A stretch of 64,000 bases of DNA from Odontocerum albicorne (lineage: Eukaryota; Arthropoda; Insecta; Trichoptera; Odontoceridae): contig OX463849.1 of the NCBI GenBank assembly GCA_949825065.1, positions 6,696,001 through 6,760,000 on the forward strand, read 5' to 3'. Both the position numbers and the translations under genes were made by a program. Below, piece after piece: positions 9,945-21,659 of the stretch. Below the pieces are notes generated by a model. It worked only from the letters and a program-made list of their open reading frames with translations. It was not told the origin of the DNA and did not search any database. The first letter of the stretch is position 1; each line of letters starts with the position of its first letter.

Positions 9945-10105
9945 GATTTAGATAATAAGATGACCGCTTTTCAAGCTGGGAGGTTTTCGATTCCCACTGT
10001 GGTACCCTGATTTAAAAAAAGGTTTTGAATTTGGTTTTCACTTACATCTTGTTTAACACCTTTCTGGTTGATTGAAAGAGATCGCCATATGGCAATAAAT
10101 ACACC
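9945..10105 (+). mobile_element. tRNA-headed SINE (family A)
   Basis: The degraded B box reads 'ggttttcgattccc' near 9980. The body 'ggtttt.acttacatcttgtttaacacctttctgg' (spaced motif) and the tail 'agagatcgccatatggcaat' match the SINE at 1250. The tail is the LINE-shared module. Confidence 0.65.
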
Positions 10106-10329
10106 AGATGGTACTATATATAACACAAGGAAAGTGTACTACAGTAAAATTCTATCTTGATCATTGTCTATTTATCAATTATGTAACTGCATACAAGATA
10201 AATCTTACAACTAAAATGCAACTCTGTCACACATTTTAAAAAAATCTCGAGAATAAACGTGATAGATTGATTAAAGATTTACAGTGCAAAATTATCTAAT
10301 AATATGTTTTTTTTAAAACTAATTTTATA
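10106..10329. other. AT-rich spacer
   Basis: No feature supported. Confidence 0.5.
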
Positions 10330-10560
10330 TTTTTTAATTCAAGCCTAAAATTGCCCCAAATACTTGTGGACAGGGGTTTTCAATATTTTCAGCGTCTCAG
10401 AAATTTGTCACAACATTGACCGCTGTTTCTCGAGCAAAACTATTATGTGGTCGTTATCAGTGGTAATCGGCCTTTCAGAGCGGACACCATCATGGACTGT
10501 CATACTACCCTTACGGGTTTTTAAACCCCATTTTAAACCCCATTTAGCACGTTCGACCTC
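10330..10560 (-). pseudogene. Mariner transposase fragment (HTH region)
   Basis: Read on the minus strand, the region gives MTVHDGVRSERPITTDNDHI, a few residues, a stop, then SETLKILKTPVHKYLGQF. This matches the DNA-binding linker of mariner transposases (…EDDERSGRP…, the second helix-turn-helix, …LRxxGF) in spacing and residues. It has no catalytic region and no recognisable inverted repeat. The match is weak but ordered. Confidence 0.5.
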
Positions 10561-11390
10561 TATTGCGTATTCACCATATAAATGCACATTTTTAATGTTG
10601 CAATGTTTTGTTTGTCGTAGTTAAAAAAATCAACCACCGAATAAAACTATTTATTGTTTTAAATCTTTAAAATGATGCCGAAAAACCGCTTAAGCAATTT
10701 GAATAAAATATGTCCAAAAACATCCGTTAATCATCTCATAGTAATAATATACACGTATACTCAACACGTTTGAAAGAATGTTAGGAATAAAAACTTTGTT
10801 CTAACGATATCTCAGTAAAACGAAACTATTTTCTGGATAATATTATAGATCTCATTAGTTGATATTTTGATTTCTGCTTACAGAAAAGTGTTTATTTTTA
10901 TAATTATTTTGATAAAACCTCCAATATATTTATGTTTACTTTAGAAAGAGAAACTCACTTCTGAAATTATTAGGATTCAAGTATTTTCATCACTCAAACA
11001 CTCCACATGTATCATTCAATTTCTGAAAATACTGAAAGATTTCGAGGAAATCTTAAAAAATATATTATTATGTACTCTAGTTAAATTGTATTTTAATTAT
11101 TGAACCCTAATTTCTATTTGTCTTTTTCTTTGTTTTAACTTTAAATTGAAGCCTACAATTTTTAAAGCAGACTTCAAATAAAACTTAGTTACACAGGATT
11201 TGTGGTAATGAGTTTAACTTGAAGCCTCATACGACTTATCTTTGTACCTTATTACAAAGGCTTTGTACCTTATTACTTAGGATAATTGTTGAAACATCCA
11301 ACCTGCATTACCAGCGCTTATATTCTGGTGAATAGTAAATTTTCGTACATTATTGATGTTCTCATTGCTATATCATATGTACAATACTTT
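10561..11390. other. AT-rich spacer
   Basis: No supported gene or repeat. 'ctttgtaccttattac' occurs twice in tandem near 11240-11275. Confidence 0.5.
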
Positions 11391-11640
11391 CATTTAATAA
11401 AATATAATAAAGTTTAAAACTTTTTGAATAATCTTATGAAATTAAATAATTTAATATAAGTTATTTATTATTGCATTTTATAAACTTTTTAATACATTTT
11501 AAAAGCTTTTTGGACAAAAGTGCTCGTTTATAATGAAACAATTTATAATAAATTATTTACTATTGCATTTGACAAACTTTCCATTACAAAGTGCATAGCT
11601 TTTGGATAATATTACACAATTTAACAACTTGATCCAAACG
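11391..11640. repeat. Imperfect AT-rich repeat left of the DD41D element
   Basis: Two imperfect units of about 125 bp contain 'atttattattgcatttta' and 'cgtttataatgaaac'. A third, similar unit lies at about 12665-12812, on the other side of the transposase pseudogene. This suggests the transposon landed inside an older array. Confidence 0.6.
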
Positions 11641-11764
11641 TCACAAGACTATTTTAAAATAAAATAACTTTTTCATTTTTTAATATTGTAATAAAGCTTA
11701 CAATTATTTTTTTATAAACAAAAAACACATTTTTTGAAAATAAGTTTTATTGTATTTTTTTTTA

Positions 11765-12690
11765 AATTATATCTTTTAAATAACCACCATTTTGCACTTC
11801 ACACTGACGCGCTCTTTCTAAGGCGTGAACCATCACATGTCGTAATGTTTCTTGACTTATTTCTTCAATTTATTCAAGGATGATGGCCTTCAATTACTGA
11901 ATGGTTTGAAGATTGTTATGGAGTGCATCTTTCAAATACCCCGATAGAAAGAAGTCTGGAGCAGTTAAGTCAGGTGAGCGTGACGGCCACTTGATTTCAG
12001 AGTTTCGCGTAATTATTCTTCTTACAAAAAATTGTATTAAGGGTCCAATTGTCGGGCGAGCTGAATGGGCTATAGCACCATCTTGCTGCCACCATACCTC
12101 TGGCGTGTCCTTGACTGCAGGATGCACGAAATTCTCTAGCATTTCTCGATACCTTTCGCCATTGACGGTTAGTGTGTTTTCTGACTCATCTTCAAAGAAA
12201 TAAGGTCCAAGAACTTTTTCTGCATTTACCCCAAAACCAAACCGTTACTTTTGCGGGGTGCATACTACGTTGGTGAAATATTCTTGGATTTTTTGTCCCC
12301 CAAAAAAGCATATTTTGATTATTAACAAATCCGTTTAGGTAAAAGTGTGCCTCGTCACCCATAATAAGGTTGTGAATGAAATCAGCTTCTTGCCCTGCCA
12401 ATTTTTGGATCTGGATAGCATGCGCTAAACGTATCCGATAATCTGCTGGCTTCAGTTCATGCACTAGCTGCACCTTACAACTAGTGGAGGAACTGAAGCG
12501 GATAGACATTCAGCATCCCTTGAATCTTCTGGAGCGAGGTTTGAGACATGTCCAGCTCCTGGGACCACCTTCGAGTTGACATAAAAGACTCTTCTTTAAT
12601 GCTTCGGCGTACACGCTGAATGTTGTCCTGTGACCTCTTTGAACGTGGCCTCCCAGCACGTGGACAATAAATATTACCCGTATATAATGA
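11765..12690 (-). pseudogene. DD41D-type mariner-superfamily transposase pseudogene
   Basis: The minus strand encodes, in order, an HTH part (GRPRSKRSQDNIQRVRRSIK, then MSTRRWSQELDMSQTSLQKI), a frameshift, and MGDEAHFYLNGFVNNQN (first Asp). WWQQDGAIAHSA (second Asp), WPSRSPDLTAPDFFLSGYLK (third Asp) and a C-terminal piece LRHVMVHALERARQCEVQNG follow. I count 41 residues between the second and third catalytic Asp, placing it with DD41D elements of the Tc1/mariner superfamily. The frame is broken by frameshifts and by at least two stops near the C terminus, so it is dead. Inverted termini were not found. Confidence 0.8.
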
Positions 12691-12812
12691 AACGATTTAA
12701 AATAGGTAATTTACCTTGGCATTTTATATACTTTCTTTTATATAAAGCATAATTTTTGGGACATATTATATAATCTTACAACTTAATATAAGTAATTTAT
12801 TATTGTATTTTC
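12665..12812. repeat. Imperfect AT-rich repeat right of the DD41D element
   Basis: Shares 'cgtatataatgaaac' and 'taatttattattgtatttt' with the units at 11391-11640. Confidence 0.55.
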
Positions 12813-13090
12813 AATTTTGTGAATAAAGAGTTTTTAGTGGTTTTGTTTCACTAGGCAAGACCTGTGATGAAGTGGTATAATTCCTAATATATCACATATT
12901 TATTAAATATACTCAAATGTGTATTTTAATCCAAATATATAATTTCAACCAAATTATAATTTAATTAATCACACTTTAAAATCGCGTATGTCAGTTACTC
13001 ACATGCCTTTGTTGACACTTTCAAAAGTTCCTCACTTCGCTGTCAAAGAGACACCTTGTTCCATACCTTTTTAAATTTGTAAGGTTTAAA
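12813..13090. other. AT-rich spacer
   Basis: No feature supported. Confidence 0.5.
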
Positions 13091-13094
13091 GTAA

Positions 13095-13280
13095 AAATTA
13101 CTGCTCTCCCTCAAGAAGCTATTAATTGCGGTTTAAACTCATCAATAACGCGAATAATTTCGTCCTTCAGCTAAAGAATTGATTGGAGGTCATTTTCATA
13201 CACCTGGCTTTTCTCGTAACCCCAGAGAAAATATAGCAATAGTGTCAGATCACATGATCTTGGTGGCCAATTAACATCAC
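13095..13280 (-). pseudogene. Second DD41D-like transposase fragment
   Basis: The minus strand translates as NWPPRSCDLTLLLYFLWGY, EKSQVYENDLQSI, a stop, then LKDEIIRVIDEF. This is the region around the third catalytic Asp of the same broad family as 11765-12690 (there WPSRSPDLTAPDFFLSGYLK). Here the catalytic Asp position reads L and one stop is present, so it is a decayed relative. It is not a duplicate of its neighbour. Confidence 0.65.
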
Positions 13281-13985
13281 CGTTTCCGGAGATTACAATA
13301 CATAAAATATTTCAATAACTTGAACGCGTTGTTGTATTGTATACGACTCCGTTTTTATAAATTTCATACATTACACTTCTGTGTTTTATCCAAGAATTAA
13401 AAAAACCGCTCAATTTGAAAGACCCATTTTATACCATCGACTTTTATTTTTCATGATCTAGCTTATTTTCGTAACAAACTCAGAATGTTTTCTTATTTGA
13501 AGCGTTTCAGATTTTTGGGTATTTTTATATATTATCCATCCAAATAAAAGTGGGGTTAAAATAGCAAAAAGGTTGACTTGAACCTTTAACCTTTAAAATG
13601 TAAATTATTCACATCAGAAAGTTTATAAAAAAATTAAATAAAAAAAGTTGAAGCAAGCTTCGATGTGTAAATAATCCTATTTTACGTGTAAAAAGGTCAA
13701 AACTAAAATACTCGTAGTTCAACACTAAAAGATTAACAGAGTGACCTTTTATTCGTCAGGTCACATCAAGTACACTGTGATTAAAAAAATGTATGAAAAA
13801 GTTGATTGTATACAAAACCGAAACTTGTTAACTAATTCATGCCCTTCATTTGAAACGTCCGCAAAATTTTGTAAAATTTCTTATATTCTCCCCAAGCGAA
13901 CAATAGAAATAAATTATTAACATTGTAAATTAGGATCAACTAAAAAGATCTAAGCATTATCTTAAGATAATGAGAGTATTCAATG
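13281..13985. other. AT-rich spacer
   Basis: No gene seen. It contains one TACTCGTA octamer at 13709-13716. Confidence 0.5.
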
Positions 13986-14495
13986 GTGAACGGCACTGGT
14001 ACAAAGAACTGTATCATAGGAAAATGGCTGCTGCGCAATGCTCGAAGAATTCAGGTCAATTCCAAAAGCGTTGATCGATGAAAAAAGGTAGCGAGGTGAA
14101 GAGATTCCTCTTATAGCAGGTTGTAACAGTTTCAAGTAAAACCCAGTGTACTGATAATAGCAAGTAGTTTGATTGATTTTGAAACGGACCCTACTTATGA
14201 ACGGTCAATCGCTCATCGCAAACGCTCACACCTCTCAAAATAACACAATTTTTGGGAGTTTTGCGCAATGCAGAGACCCACCGGCCAGTAATCTGGTCTC
14301 GACACCCGTCCATAGGTCTATATTTCAATTGCGGTCGCGACAATGCACGGACCTAAACAAACGTAAATATTTACATACAAAAATACCAAAATATCAAATT
14401 TACATATCAAATTATACACATACGAGAATCTACACATATTTAACAATTAAGAACTAATCCTAATATGTTTTATGATGACGCATACGTCCGATACA
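13986..14495 (+). mobile_element. Unclassified 0.5-kb dispersed repeat, copy 1
   Basis: Homologous to 17039-17550, 52956-53449 and, inverted, 32345-32678. Shared landmarks in order are 'ggtacaaagaactgt', 'ggtgaagagattcctctta', 'atcgctcatcgca' and, at the end, 'gcatacgtccgataca'. It is GC-richer than its surroundings. The 5' edge (GTACGG in other copies) and the complement of the 3' edge (GTATCGG) are weakly alike, so short inverted ends are possible. No protein is encoded. Confidence 0.7.
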
Positions 14496-15030
14496 AATGG
14501 TATACCATAAAAGCGTGGTTCATTGTTACTTACAGAGTTTTGACGACATTTGTAGCCTATTTGGTAAAACGCTAGACTTCAATCAGGTCCCGAAATAAAA
14601 TTTAAAAAAATCAATCTAGTAATTAAGTTTTTCAGGTAGCAGTACTCACACACGTTAGATGTGGGCGAGTGTTATTGAGTTTTCAAACCGCAAGTATTGT
14701 GTGTTTCTTAGCCCAAAGACTCAGATAATGAGGCCGAAGACCTTGGTGTCTCATAGCCACGCTATTCAATATATCTGAATAACTGATTTGGATGAGTCGA
14801 AGAGTACAAAACAAATACGTAAATGAACTACGAGTAAGTTAAAACATTCTTGTTGATACGAACCAGCAGAAAATGTCAGATATATCGTGCCTTAATAAGT
14901 CTATTATCTTAAGGGCAAAAGTACTTAGAAGTTTTTTAAGCTGAGCCTGAAAGTGGGACTTGGCGTAGATTATGTAATAGTGATCTATTCAAGGAAACCT
15001 TTGTAACAAATACGAGTATATTAACATTGA
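14496..15030. other. Spacer with two TACGAGTA octamers
   Basis: No gene seen. TACGAGTA octamers lie at 14829-14836 and 15011-15018. Confidence 0.5.
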
Positions 15031-15034
15031 AAGA

Positions 15035-15185
15035 CTTCTACACAGCAAGTCTAAAAGACGTCGACTAAATGGCAGGCCAAGATTAAGATAGGTGGATATC
15101 GCCTGCAAGATATACCCATGTTCCATGTTCTGAACTGGGTGTATCTGTCCAGTTATCCAGGACTAAGATCAGTGAAAGTAAATTC
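15035..15185 (+). pseudogene. LINE C-terminal fragment (tentative)
   Basis: One frame reads LHSKSKRRRLNGRPRLR, a stop, then VDIACKIYPCS. The 'RRRxxGRPxLRW' pattern is common at the C terminus of RTE-like LINE proteins. Short and broken. Confidence 0.4.
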
Positions 15186-15229
15186 TAGAGCAAACCAACA
15201 TACAAACTAGATTGTAACTTCTTTTCTTC

Positions 15230-15650
15230 TTCTCAGTGTCATGACAGATCTCCCCAACGTTGAACATCACTTGAGATTAAATATATATGTCCCCGGCAGC
15301 CCGAAAAAGATTTCCAACGCCCCTTATACCAGTCAAATCACGTATATTGCGGAGCCAGGAGATTTGCCTCCTGCCAACACCTCTTCGGCCTTCTATTGTA
15401 TTTTGCTTTGGATGATCAGGCGCAGTAATTTGTACTTTGCTCCTCTAAGTACATTACCCAAGTAGGACACCTTTCGGATTTTAATATAAGTCAGCAACTC
15501 TCTATCAACTTTGGCTCTTTGAAGAACCCTTGTATTGCTGACCATATCCGTCCAGTGTATCCGTAGCATTCTCCTGTGCGTCCACATTTCGATTGCTTCC
15601 AGTCGGTTCATACTACTTACTTTGAGGGTCCATGATTCCACTTAATAGAT
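15230..15650 (-). pseudogene. LINE reverse transcriptase C-terminal fragment
   Basis: The minus strand gives MNRLEAIEMWTHRRMLRIHW, TDMVSNTRVLQRAKVDREL and RKVSYLGNVLRGAKYKLLRL. In a shifted frame it continues with GRRQISWLRNIRDLTGIRGV and GNLFRAAGDI. This is the usual post-RT region of RTE-like LINEs, including the final IRDxTGI and LFRAA blocks. At least one frameshift separates the two halves. It is related to, but distinct from, the LINE at 6840-7241. Confidence 0.7.
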
Positions 15651-15739
15651 TGTAACACAGAATGTGAATGACTTATTATCTATATGTGTATTTTGTAGCA
15701 TTAAGCCCGATAAACTATGTATTTAAAAATAACCTTCGT

Positions 15740-16015
15740 TATTTTGAAAAGCTGAATATATTCTTTATTGTGGATCGTGACACCTTTATTAAGAAACATG
15801 ACCCACACTGAAATTGAAGTTGGTCATGGATACTCGTCTCTAACTTAACTCTCCCGGCATTCCACTGCAAAGGCAGACTCCTAGCACTCTTCACCTGGTC
15901 ACTCCAGGGCATTGGTGGTTTACCTCTGCTCCTCCACAACCATTTACCACGAGTCTTTTCGTGTCCTTTTTGCGGGAGATGTGACCGATGATCTGAATAA
16001 TGAAACAAATGGATA
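15740..16015 (-). pseudogene. LINE C-terminal fragment
   Basis: The minus strand contains GKPPMPWSDQVKSARSLPLQ and VKLETSIHDQL. This resembles the GRPxxRWxDDIxxxAGxxW…A…W motif near the end of endonuclease-type LINE proteins. A second frame gives IGHISRKKDTKRLVVNGC upstream. The copy is frameshifted and short. Confidence 0.5.
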
Positions 16016-17038
16016 CTCTTCATAGTCTCTCGGAGATCTTAATTTCTTTTGAATTTCATTTGGTTATCGTTCTGTACCTGAGACACCAACAAATCATCTC
16101 ATGTATCACATCACTCCAAAAGAGTCTATCCTTGATCTTTCTCAAGTCTACATTGTACAAGTTTCTAAAGCATACCGGAAGATTAAAAAAATCAGGGTTC
16201 CACACAAAACATTCTTTCACTCCTTGAGAAGTTTGTTCGTTTTTCCAGTCCTAGCTTTGACATATCACTTTTCGTGATACCTTATTTTCTCTTGATTTCA
16301 AATCCACCCTCATCAGAAATTTTACAGCCCTATAAATACCAAAGCTTTATCCTGAAGAGCATAATTTGCTCTCCTTGCGTTGTCCTACATCCCCCATAAT
16401 TGATTTTAGTTATTAAACCTATATATTTTACGCACTATATATTCATCTAATTTCTCCACATCTCCATAAGATTTGTCTTTCTTCGGAAAAAACTTCAGCA
16501 AGCGTTCAAAGATCACCAGCTAATTGTCAACAAAGGATGAACATCTGCAAAAAGAGTTATTTAAACTCTTTTTACCCACCTATTTTTTTTAAATATATGA
16601 GTTCATCATTTCAGCAACTTTAATCTCTTTCGTTAAGCTTCAATATTTGATAGCTATATAGAAAATTAAAAAAAAGTCGGTATCCAAATTCAACACTGGA
16701 AATTTTCTCAATCGCATTACTTCTTGTGTAGGATTCAGCCTTCAGGACGGGTCCAGTAACCGTATTTAGCCTATTCCACCGGGCACGTCAATCCGTCATG
16801 GCAGCCCCACGCATTCATCAAATATTACCCCCTTCATTTGTTACGTCCCATCCTATGCCGTCCCCAATGGATAAGGCACCCCTTTTCTAGGGTGACTAAA
16901 CATACATGCTTCTAATTTGAAAATAACATTAAGTGAAAATAAAATCGTCAATTTATGATCTTTTTATTCCTAATTTTTGTTCATCGGAAGTTATCGCTTA
17001 CTTTTCCATTCTTTAGGTGGCTTTCAAGAAAAAGAAAC
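16016..17038. other. Spacer
   Basis: No supported feature. A GC-richer block at about 16735-16890 has no recognisable content. Confidence 0.45.
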
Positions 17039-17550
17039 TGTACGGCACCAGTACAAAGAACTGTATTATAGGTAAATGGCTGCTGCGCAATGCTCGGAGA
17101 ATTCGGCTCACGTTCAGAGGCGTAGATCGGTGAAAAGATAGCAGGGTGTAGAGATTCCTATTATATGATCTCAAGTAAAACATAGTAGGTAGAGTGAACT
17201 GAGAAGTGATTTTATTTGGTTTTAACCCTTCTTATGAACGGCCGATCGCTCATCGTAAGCGCCATTTTCCGTTACTGCATACGCTCACACCTCGCAAAAT
17301 ACCACAATTTTCGGGAGTTTTGGACATGCAGAGGCCGGCCGGCCAGCGATATAGTCTCGCGACGACCGTCCATAAGTCTCATTTCCGTTGCGGTCGCGAC
17401 GCCACGTGGACCCAAATAAACTAAAATTATCATACAAATACCAAACAAATATCGAATTATAACCAAGAAATTAACATAATAATACAACACAAATATCAAA
17501 ATATAACTAAATATCTACAGATATTAAGGGTGATGCATACGTCCGATACA
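17039..17550 (+). mobile_element. Unclassified 0.5-kb dispersed repeat, copy 2
   Basis: Begins 'tgtacggcaccagtacaaag' and ends 'gcatacgtccgataca', as copies 1 and 3 do. Overlapping open frames of 67-75 codons on both strands lie in its GC-rich middle. They are not conserved in the other copies and I do not call them genes. Confidence 0.75.
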
Positions 17551-18110
17551 GAAACCTTATGAATTTGGCTTACATCACTAATATTCGTGATATTTTTACA
17601 CGCAAATGCCAATATTCTCTGAGATTTATCTGATGGGGAATTTCCTAACTCAGTTTTTCGATTTATTTTTTATCACTAGAAGATTGTTATTTTCTCAGCT
17701 GCGTGGTGTATCATTTTTTCTAAGTATATTCTTAAGACGATTTCAAAAATCCTTTTTGGTACTATCCAATTTTCGTAAATCACAGTAAACAACACAAACA
17801 TATTTTCTTACTCGAATGAATAAATATTTTAAATTGCGTTATTTAAATTTTAGATACAATAGTCCGTTGATGTGGCGTGTCCTAAACGCAGCATGGTCAA
17901 GATTTTCTCTGAAGTGTTAGTTAGCTGATGGCATGAAAGTCTTCAAGATTCTTATATGTTTATATTTTTGAGAAATGTTATTTATTGCATAGTCAGAAAA
18001 GCAGTTTCATTTTTATATCAAACAATAATTATTTACGGTATGGAAAATTCATTTAAACACAAATTATTGATTGAAAATTCATTAAGACACATTTTTTTTT
18101 AATTAAGTTC
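17551..18110. other. AT-rich spacer
   Basis: No feature supported. Confidence 0.5.
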
Positions 18111-18114
18111 AACT

Positions 18115-18565
18115 CACTGTAGCTAACTCACTGTTTAATGTATAATCCAAGCCTTTGGTGTGTGGCGGTCGCCCACTCGAAATACTGTGGGCATTCATAC
18201 ATACAGTCAATGACCGACGAAATGACCTTCGCATTCCTCGATGAAATCTAAATAAACAAGTCCCAAGTTCACACGCCGGCCATTCAAGTCCGAAGTTCAC
18301 CCGCCGGCCATTCAACCCATAGCCGAGCGGACCGCATTCCATACTAGAGAGAGAACTCACCACGCTTGTCTCGCTAGTTCCGTATTTGAATGATACCTAC
18401 ATACAACAATTAATCGTTTTGCATTCACAGAAATGAGACGTAGGCATATCTCGAGCGCATTCTCGCGCACATTCTAAAAATATATAAATACCTACGTTAC
18501 TAATGAAATTGGACTCTCTTTCCGCATTGCGATCTAACGTGTTTTATTATTTATCAACAAATCAT
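18115..18565 (+). other. GC-richer block with TATA-like box, possible solo LTR
   Basis: It contains a tandem 'cgccggccattcaa' (twice near 18275-18315) and, downstream, TATATAAATA at about 18480, followed by 'ggactctctttccgcattgc'. Composition, a TATA-like box and TG...CA limits would fit an LTR. I could find no target duplication, primer-binding site or second copy, so this is a guess. Confidence 0.25.
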
Positions 18566-18920
18566 CATCATCATCTCTTCCCTTAAGGACTAGTTCCTAA
18601 AGGTGTATAATAAATGGTCTACCTTTCTTCTTCAGTTTGAATATCTTCGGTATTTTAATGCATTCATCCTTTTTCTGAAATTTCCTTCGTTAGCTAAGCC
18701 TTATTTATTTATTTCACTACCAAATTTATACACTAAAGAGCACTCTAACTATATTTTTATTTAATTTTTACTATCCACAATACATCATTTAAAATTAACA
18801 ACGTTTGAATGAAAATGAGAACCATTCAGTATAAGTACATTAAAATGATTTTTTTTTTTCTGTAAATCGGAAAGAAGTATCGATTTTTTTTTCATGGTGT
18901 ATGTCCTCAGTGAGATACAG
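18566..18920. other. AT-rich spacer
   Basis: No feature supported apart from a short 'atcatcatcatc' run. Confidence 0.5.
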
Positions 18921-18924
18921 GCAA

Positions 18925-19490
18925 ATATTTAGTTCAATGTGGTCCTTCTTTGCATAAAATTGAGGTCTTTCGTCACCAGTTTTGCAGCGACACGTCTGAA
19001 GCCCAAATCACTAATCAATATGTCTTGAGCGGATCCATAAGCAATGTTTAAGTCCTCTGCCAGCTCTCTGATGATCAATTTGCGGTTTTCGGCCAACATT
19101 TCTTTGATTTTATCGATGTTTTCGTCGGTTTTCGACTGCGACTGCGTTCGTTATCCTCGATCGACTCACGACCACTTCTGAAGCGTTTGTGCCACCAACA
19201 AACACTTCTCCGACATTTTTAAGGTCTGCGGACCGTTAAGTCCGTTTTTTACACAAAATTTAATGCAAACTCGTTGATGCCATTTTCAAACTTGTAAAAA
19301 ATCGAAAACACGCACAAAGGTAGATATACTCAGTACAGCGTAACTTTTACAAATGTCAAGCTATGACGCTGAAAGTTAGAGAGAAGTGTCAATGATTGAT
19401 GTGGTAACCTAACAAAAAAAAAGAATTCCAATCGGGTGAATGACAGTGCCACACGGTGACCGGTCCTAAAACTTTTTGATCAAGGTGGTA
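18925..19490 (-). pseudogene. 3'-truncated mariner with N-terminal transposase half
   Basis: The minus strand encodes QRVCIKFCVKNGLNGPQTLK then, after a frameshift and stops, TDENIDKIKEMLAENRKLI, IRELAEDLNIAYGSAQDI and DLGFRRVAAKLVTKDLNF. This is the DNA-binding half of a mariner transposase. The catalytic half is missing. The 5' end has an inverted-repeat-like terminus, CCACCTTGATCAAAAAGT (complement of 19471-19488), directly next to TA at 19489-19490. The opposite terminus was not found, consistent with a truncated copy. Confidence 0.7.
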
Positions 19491-19825
19491 TTTCTTGTCA
19501 TGTGTAAAATAAATAAAATAAAATTAAGAAAACAATAACAAAGTGGTCTCAATTAACTGTGTAATAGGTTATATGGAAAGTAATTTCGTATTTGTAGGTC
19601 GAATTTGTAGTGATTAACTTTACCTGTAACCAAGCTTCAACAATTGCTCGTAGACGATAGTTTTTGATATTTTCAATAGCTTAATAATGTTTCGTTTCGT
19701 AGAACGTTGGCGATTCTCGCTCGAAGCCTTGATTTGATCGTCACAAGGGATAATCGGCATCCAGGATCGACATCATATTTGAATGTCGTATCAATTTAAC
19801 CTTCTTCTTAAACTTTCTATAGACT
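19491..19825. other. AT-rich spacer
   Basis: No feature supported. Confidence 0.5.
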
Positions 19826-19829
19826 CAAG

Positions 19830-20040
19830 AGTATGTTACTGCAGGATTGTCCTACTGTGATGATGAGCTCTAGCTATCTCTCCATCGTTTCGGGGGTCTC
19901 CCTGGTGGACGCCGTCCATCCGGTACCCCATGCAGAAATATGTATGGAATTCATGTGGAATTCATTCTCTGTACATGTTGATACCAGTATCGTCGACGCT
20001 GTCGTCCACATCTGACCACACCTTGGACCTCACAGACCTT
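19830..20040 (-). pseudogene. LINE C-terminal fragment
   Basis: On the minus strand one frame reads HGVPDGRRPPGRPPKRWRDS before a stop. The GRRPPGRPPKRW motif is the usual end of an RTE-like LINE protein and resembles EGRRPPRHPPKR at 48044-48265 on the other strand. Confidence 0.55.
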
Positions 20041-20500
20041 TCGGATTGTGGTGTTCCTTACACGATCAATTTAACAATTTTCTTTAAAACACATTTGATA
20101 CACATAATTGCCTACTGCATTATCGCCATACAATGCACATACTTTTTTTTGAGTTGCAATTTTTCCTTTACTGTAGTAAAAAAGTATCAAACACCGAATA
20201 ACCACTTATTTTGTTCTATATTACGAGTAAAAGGACCGCCGAACAATTACATTTTGTAATATTCAAAACGATATGAAAAAAGTAAAATTTTAAACTTACG
20301 ACATTTTTCCAAGAAATACAAAATTTATATTTTGAGAACGCAATAATATTTTTTAAAAACGTAAATTTTTTTTAAAGAGTTTCATGTCATCGACATGTTT
20401 ACACTCAAAGATGAAGTTTTGACCGTCCTTGTGTATATGATAAGTCACATCCAACAGGCCGATATAGTTAATATTTTGAATCATAAAATTTAAAATATCA
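20041..20500. other. AT-rich spacer
   Basis: No feature supported. Confidence 0.5.
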
Positions 20501-20502
20501 TT

Positions 20503-21120
20503 CATTTTTTTATTTATTTAACAGTTTTATTGCAAATACAATCTGGCGAGCTTATTGCCAGGCGGCAATCTCTTCCAACCAACCAGACAAAAGTAAATGA
20601 AGCAAGTTACGTGGTCGCATAAATCATTCAAATGACTATCCATCCCCACGAAATCCATAAACATATACGTGAGCACACATGCCCACGAGCCCCACAAAGA
20701 CGGACAATCACGCGAACATTCTTTTTCATATAAAGTGAGATATCATCAATCAAAAGGAAAGGTAGGGATGTTGGAGAGGAAAAGAAAAGAAAAATCAGGA
20801 ATGAAACACGTTATTTTACTGATTAGAAAGTAAGAGTTTTTTCAGTCGCTTCTTGAAGCATGCCGAAAACAGAGCGAGTCTTATATTGGTTTGTAACTGA
20901 TTCCAGAGTCTCACTGCATGGACAGTAAAGGACTATGTAAAAAAAGAGGAGCGGTGAACTGGAAAAGCCAATAGACAATATCTGTTTGAGCGTAGCGCTA
21001 ATTCATGATTTGAAAGACGTTGAAAAATTTCGGTGAGTTAAGAGGGGGCGGGGGGACAGTTAAGGATATTAAACAATAGAGACTGTATGTGAATTTGGCG
21101 TATATTTCTAATATTCAACC
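20503..21120 (-). mobile_element. Jockey-like LINE 3' end, copy 1
   Basis: On the minus strand it ends in an (AAATAAAT)-type tail preceded by 'gattgccgcctggcaataag'. Upstream is the same 3' region as copies at 35235-35880 and 37540-39033, including the coding block equivalent to 'LRSNRDCLLAFPVHRSS' and 'VRLWNQLQTNIRL'. Several frameshifts break the coding part. Confidence 0.8.
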
Positions 21121-21285
21121 AGTTTAATGCCTTCTTAAAGCATGCCAAGGACGGAGCGAGTCTAATATTGGTTTGTAACTGATTCCAGAGTCTCACTGCA
21201 TAGACAGTAAAGGACGACGTAAAGAAAGAGGGGCGGTGAACTGAATAGGCCTATAAACAATATCTCATGTTATCAAGGCCAATAA
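21121..21285 (-). mobile_element. Jockey-like LINE fragment, copy 1b
   Basis: A second partial copy of the coding end ('gcatgccaaggacggagcga', 'gattccagagtctcactgca') lies directly beside copy 1 on the same strand and lacks the 3' tail. It looks like a partial tandem duplication. Confidence 0.7.
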
Positions 21286-21655
21286 ACTATCATTCATGTT
21301 AGTAAGAAAATATGTTTGTCTTGTATACAGTTGTAGTTTAATATGACACATTATAAAAATAGTTTAATTTCGTAAGGAGTGTCACATTTATTATTTAACA
21401 AACCCTAGTCACCTTATTTTTAGTGAATGGAATTGTCAGACTCAATTTCGGCGGTTCCACAAAAACTGTGCATCTCTTTTTATGCTGGAATTCGATATGA
21501 AATACGTATGAGCAGATCCATCATGCGAGAAAACATTCGACAGGACATGGAATTTTAAAAACAAATCAAATGAAAAGCCATGTTTACGATTGGGAGTTTT
21601 CAGTTTGAATTGAGATGAGACATTTAGCATTGGGTAATTTTACTGTAGTTAAACA
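21286..21655. other. AT-rich spacer
   Basis: No feature supported. Confidence 0.5.
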
Positions 21656-21659
21656 CTAA

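Noticed and set aside
17206..17499. Overlapping 67-75 codon frames in GC-rich sequence
   Set aside because: They lie in the middle of the unclassified repeat and are not preserved in its other copies.
18115..18565. LTR retrotransposon
   Set aside because: No second LTR, primer-binding site, target duplication or gag/pol sequence nearby; retained only as a low-confidence block.
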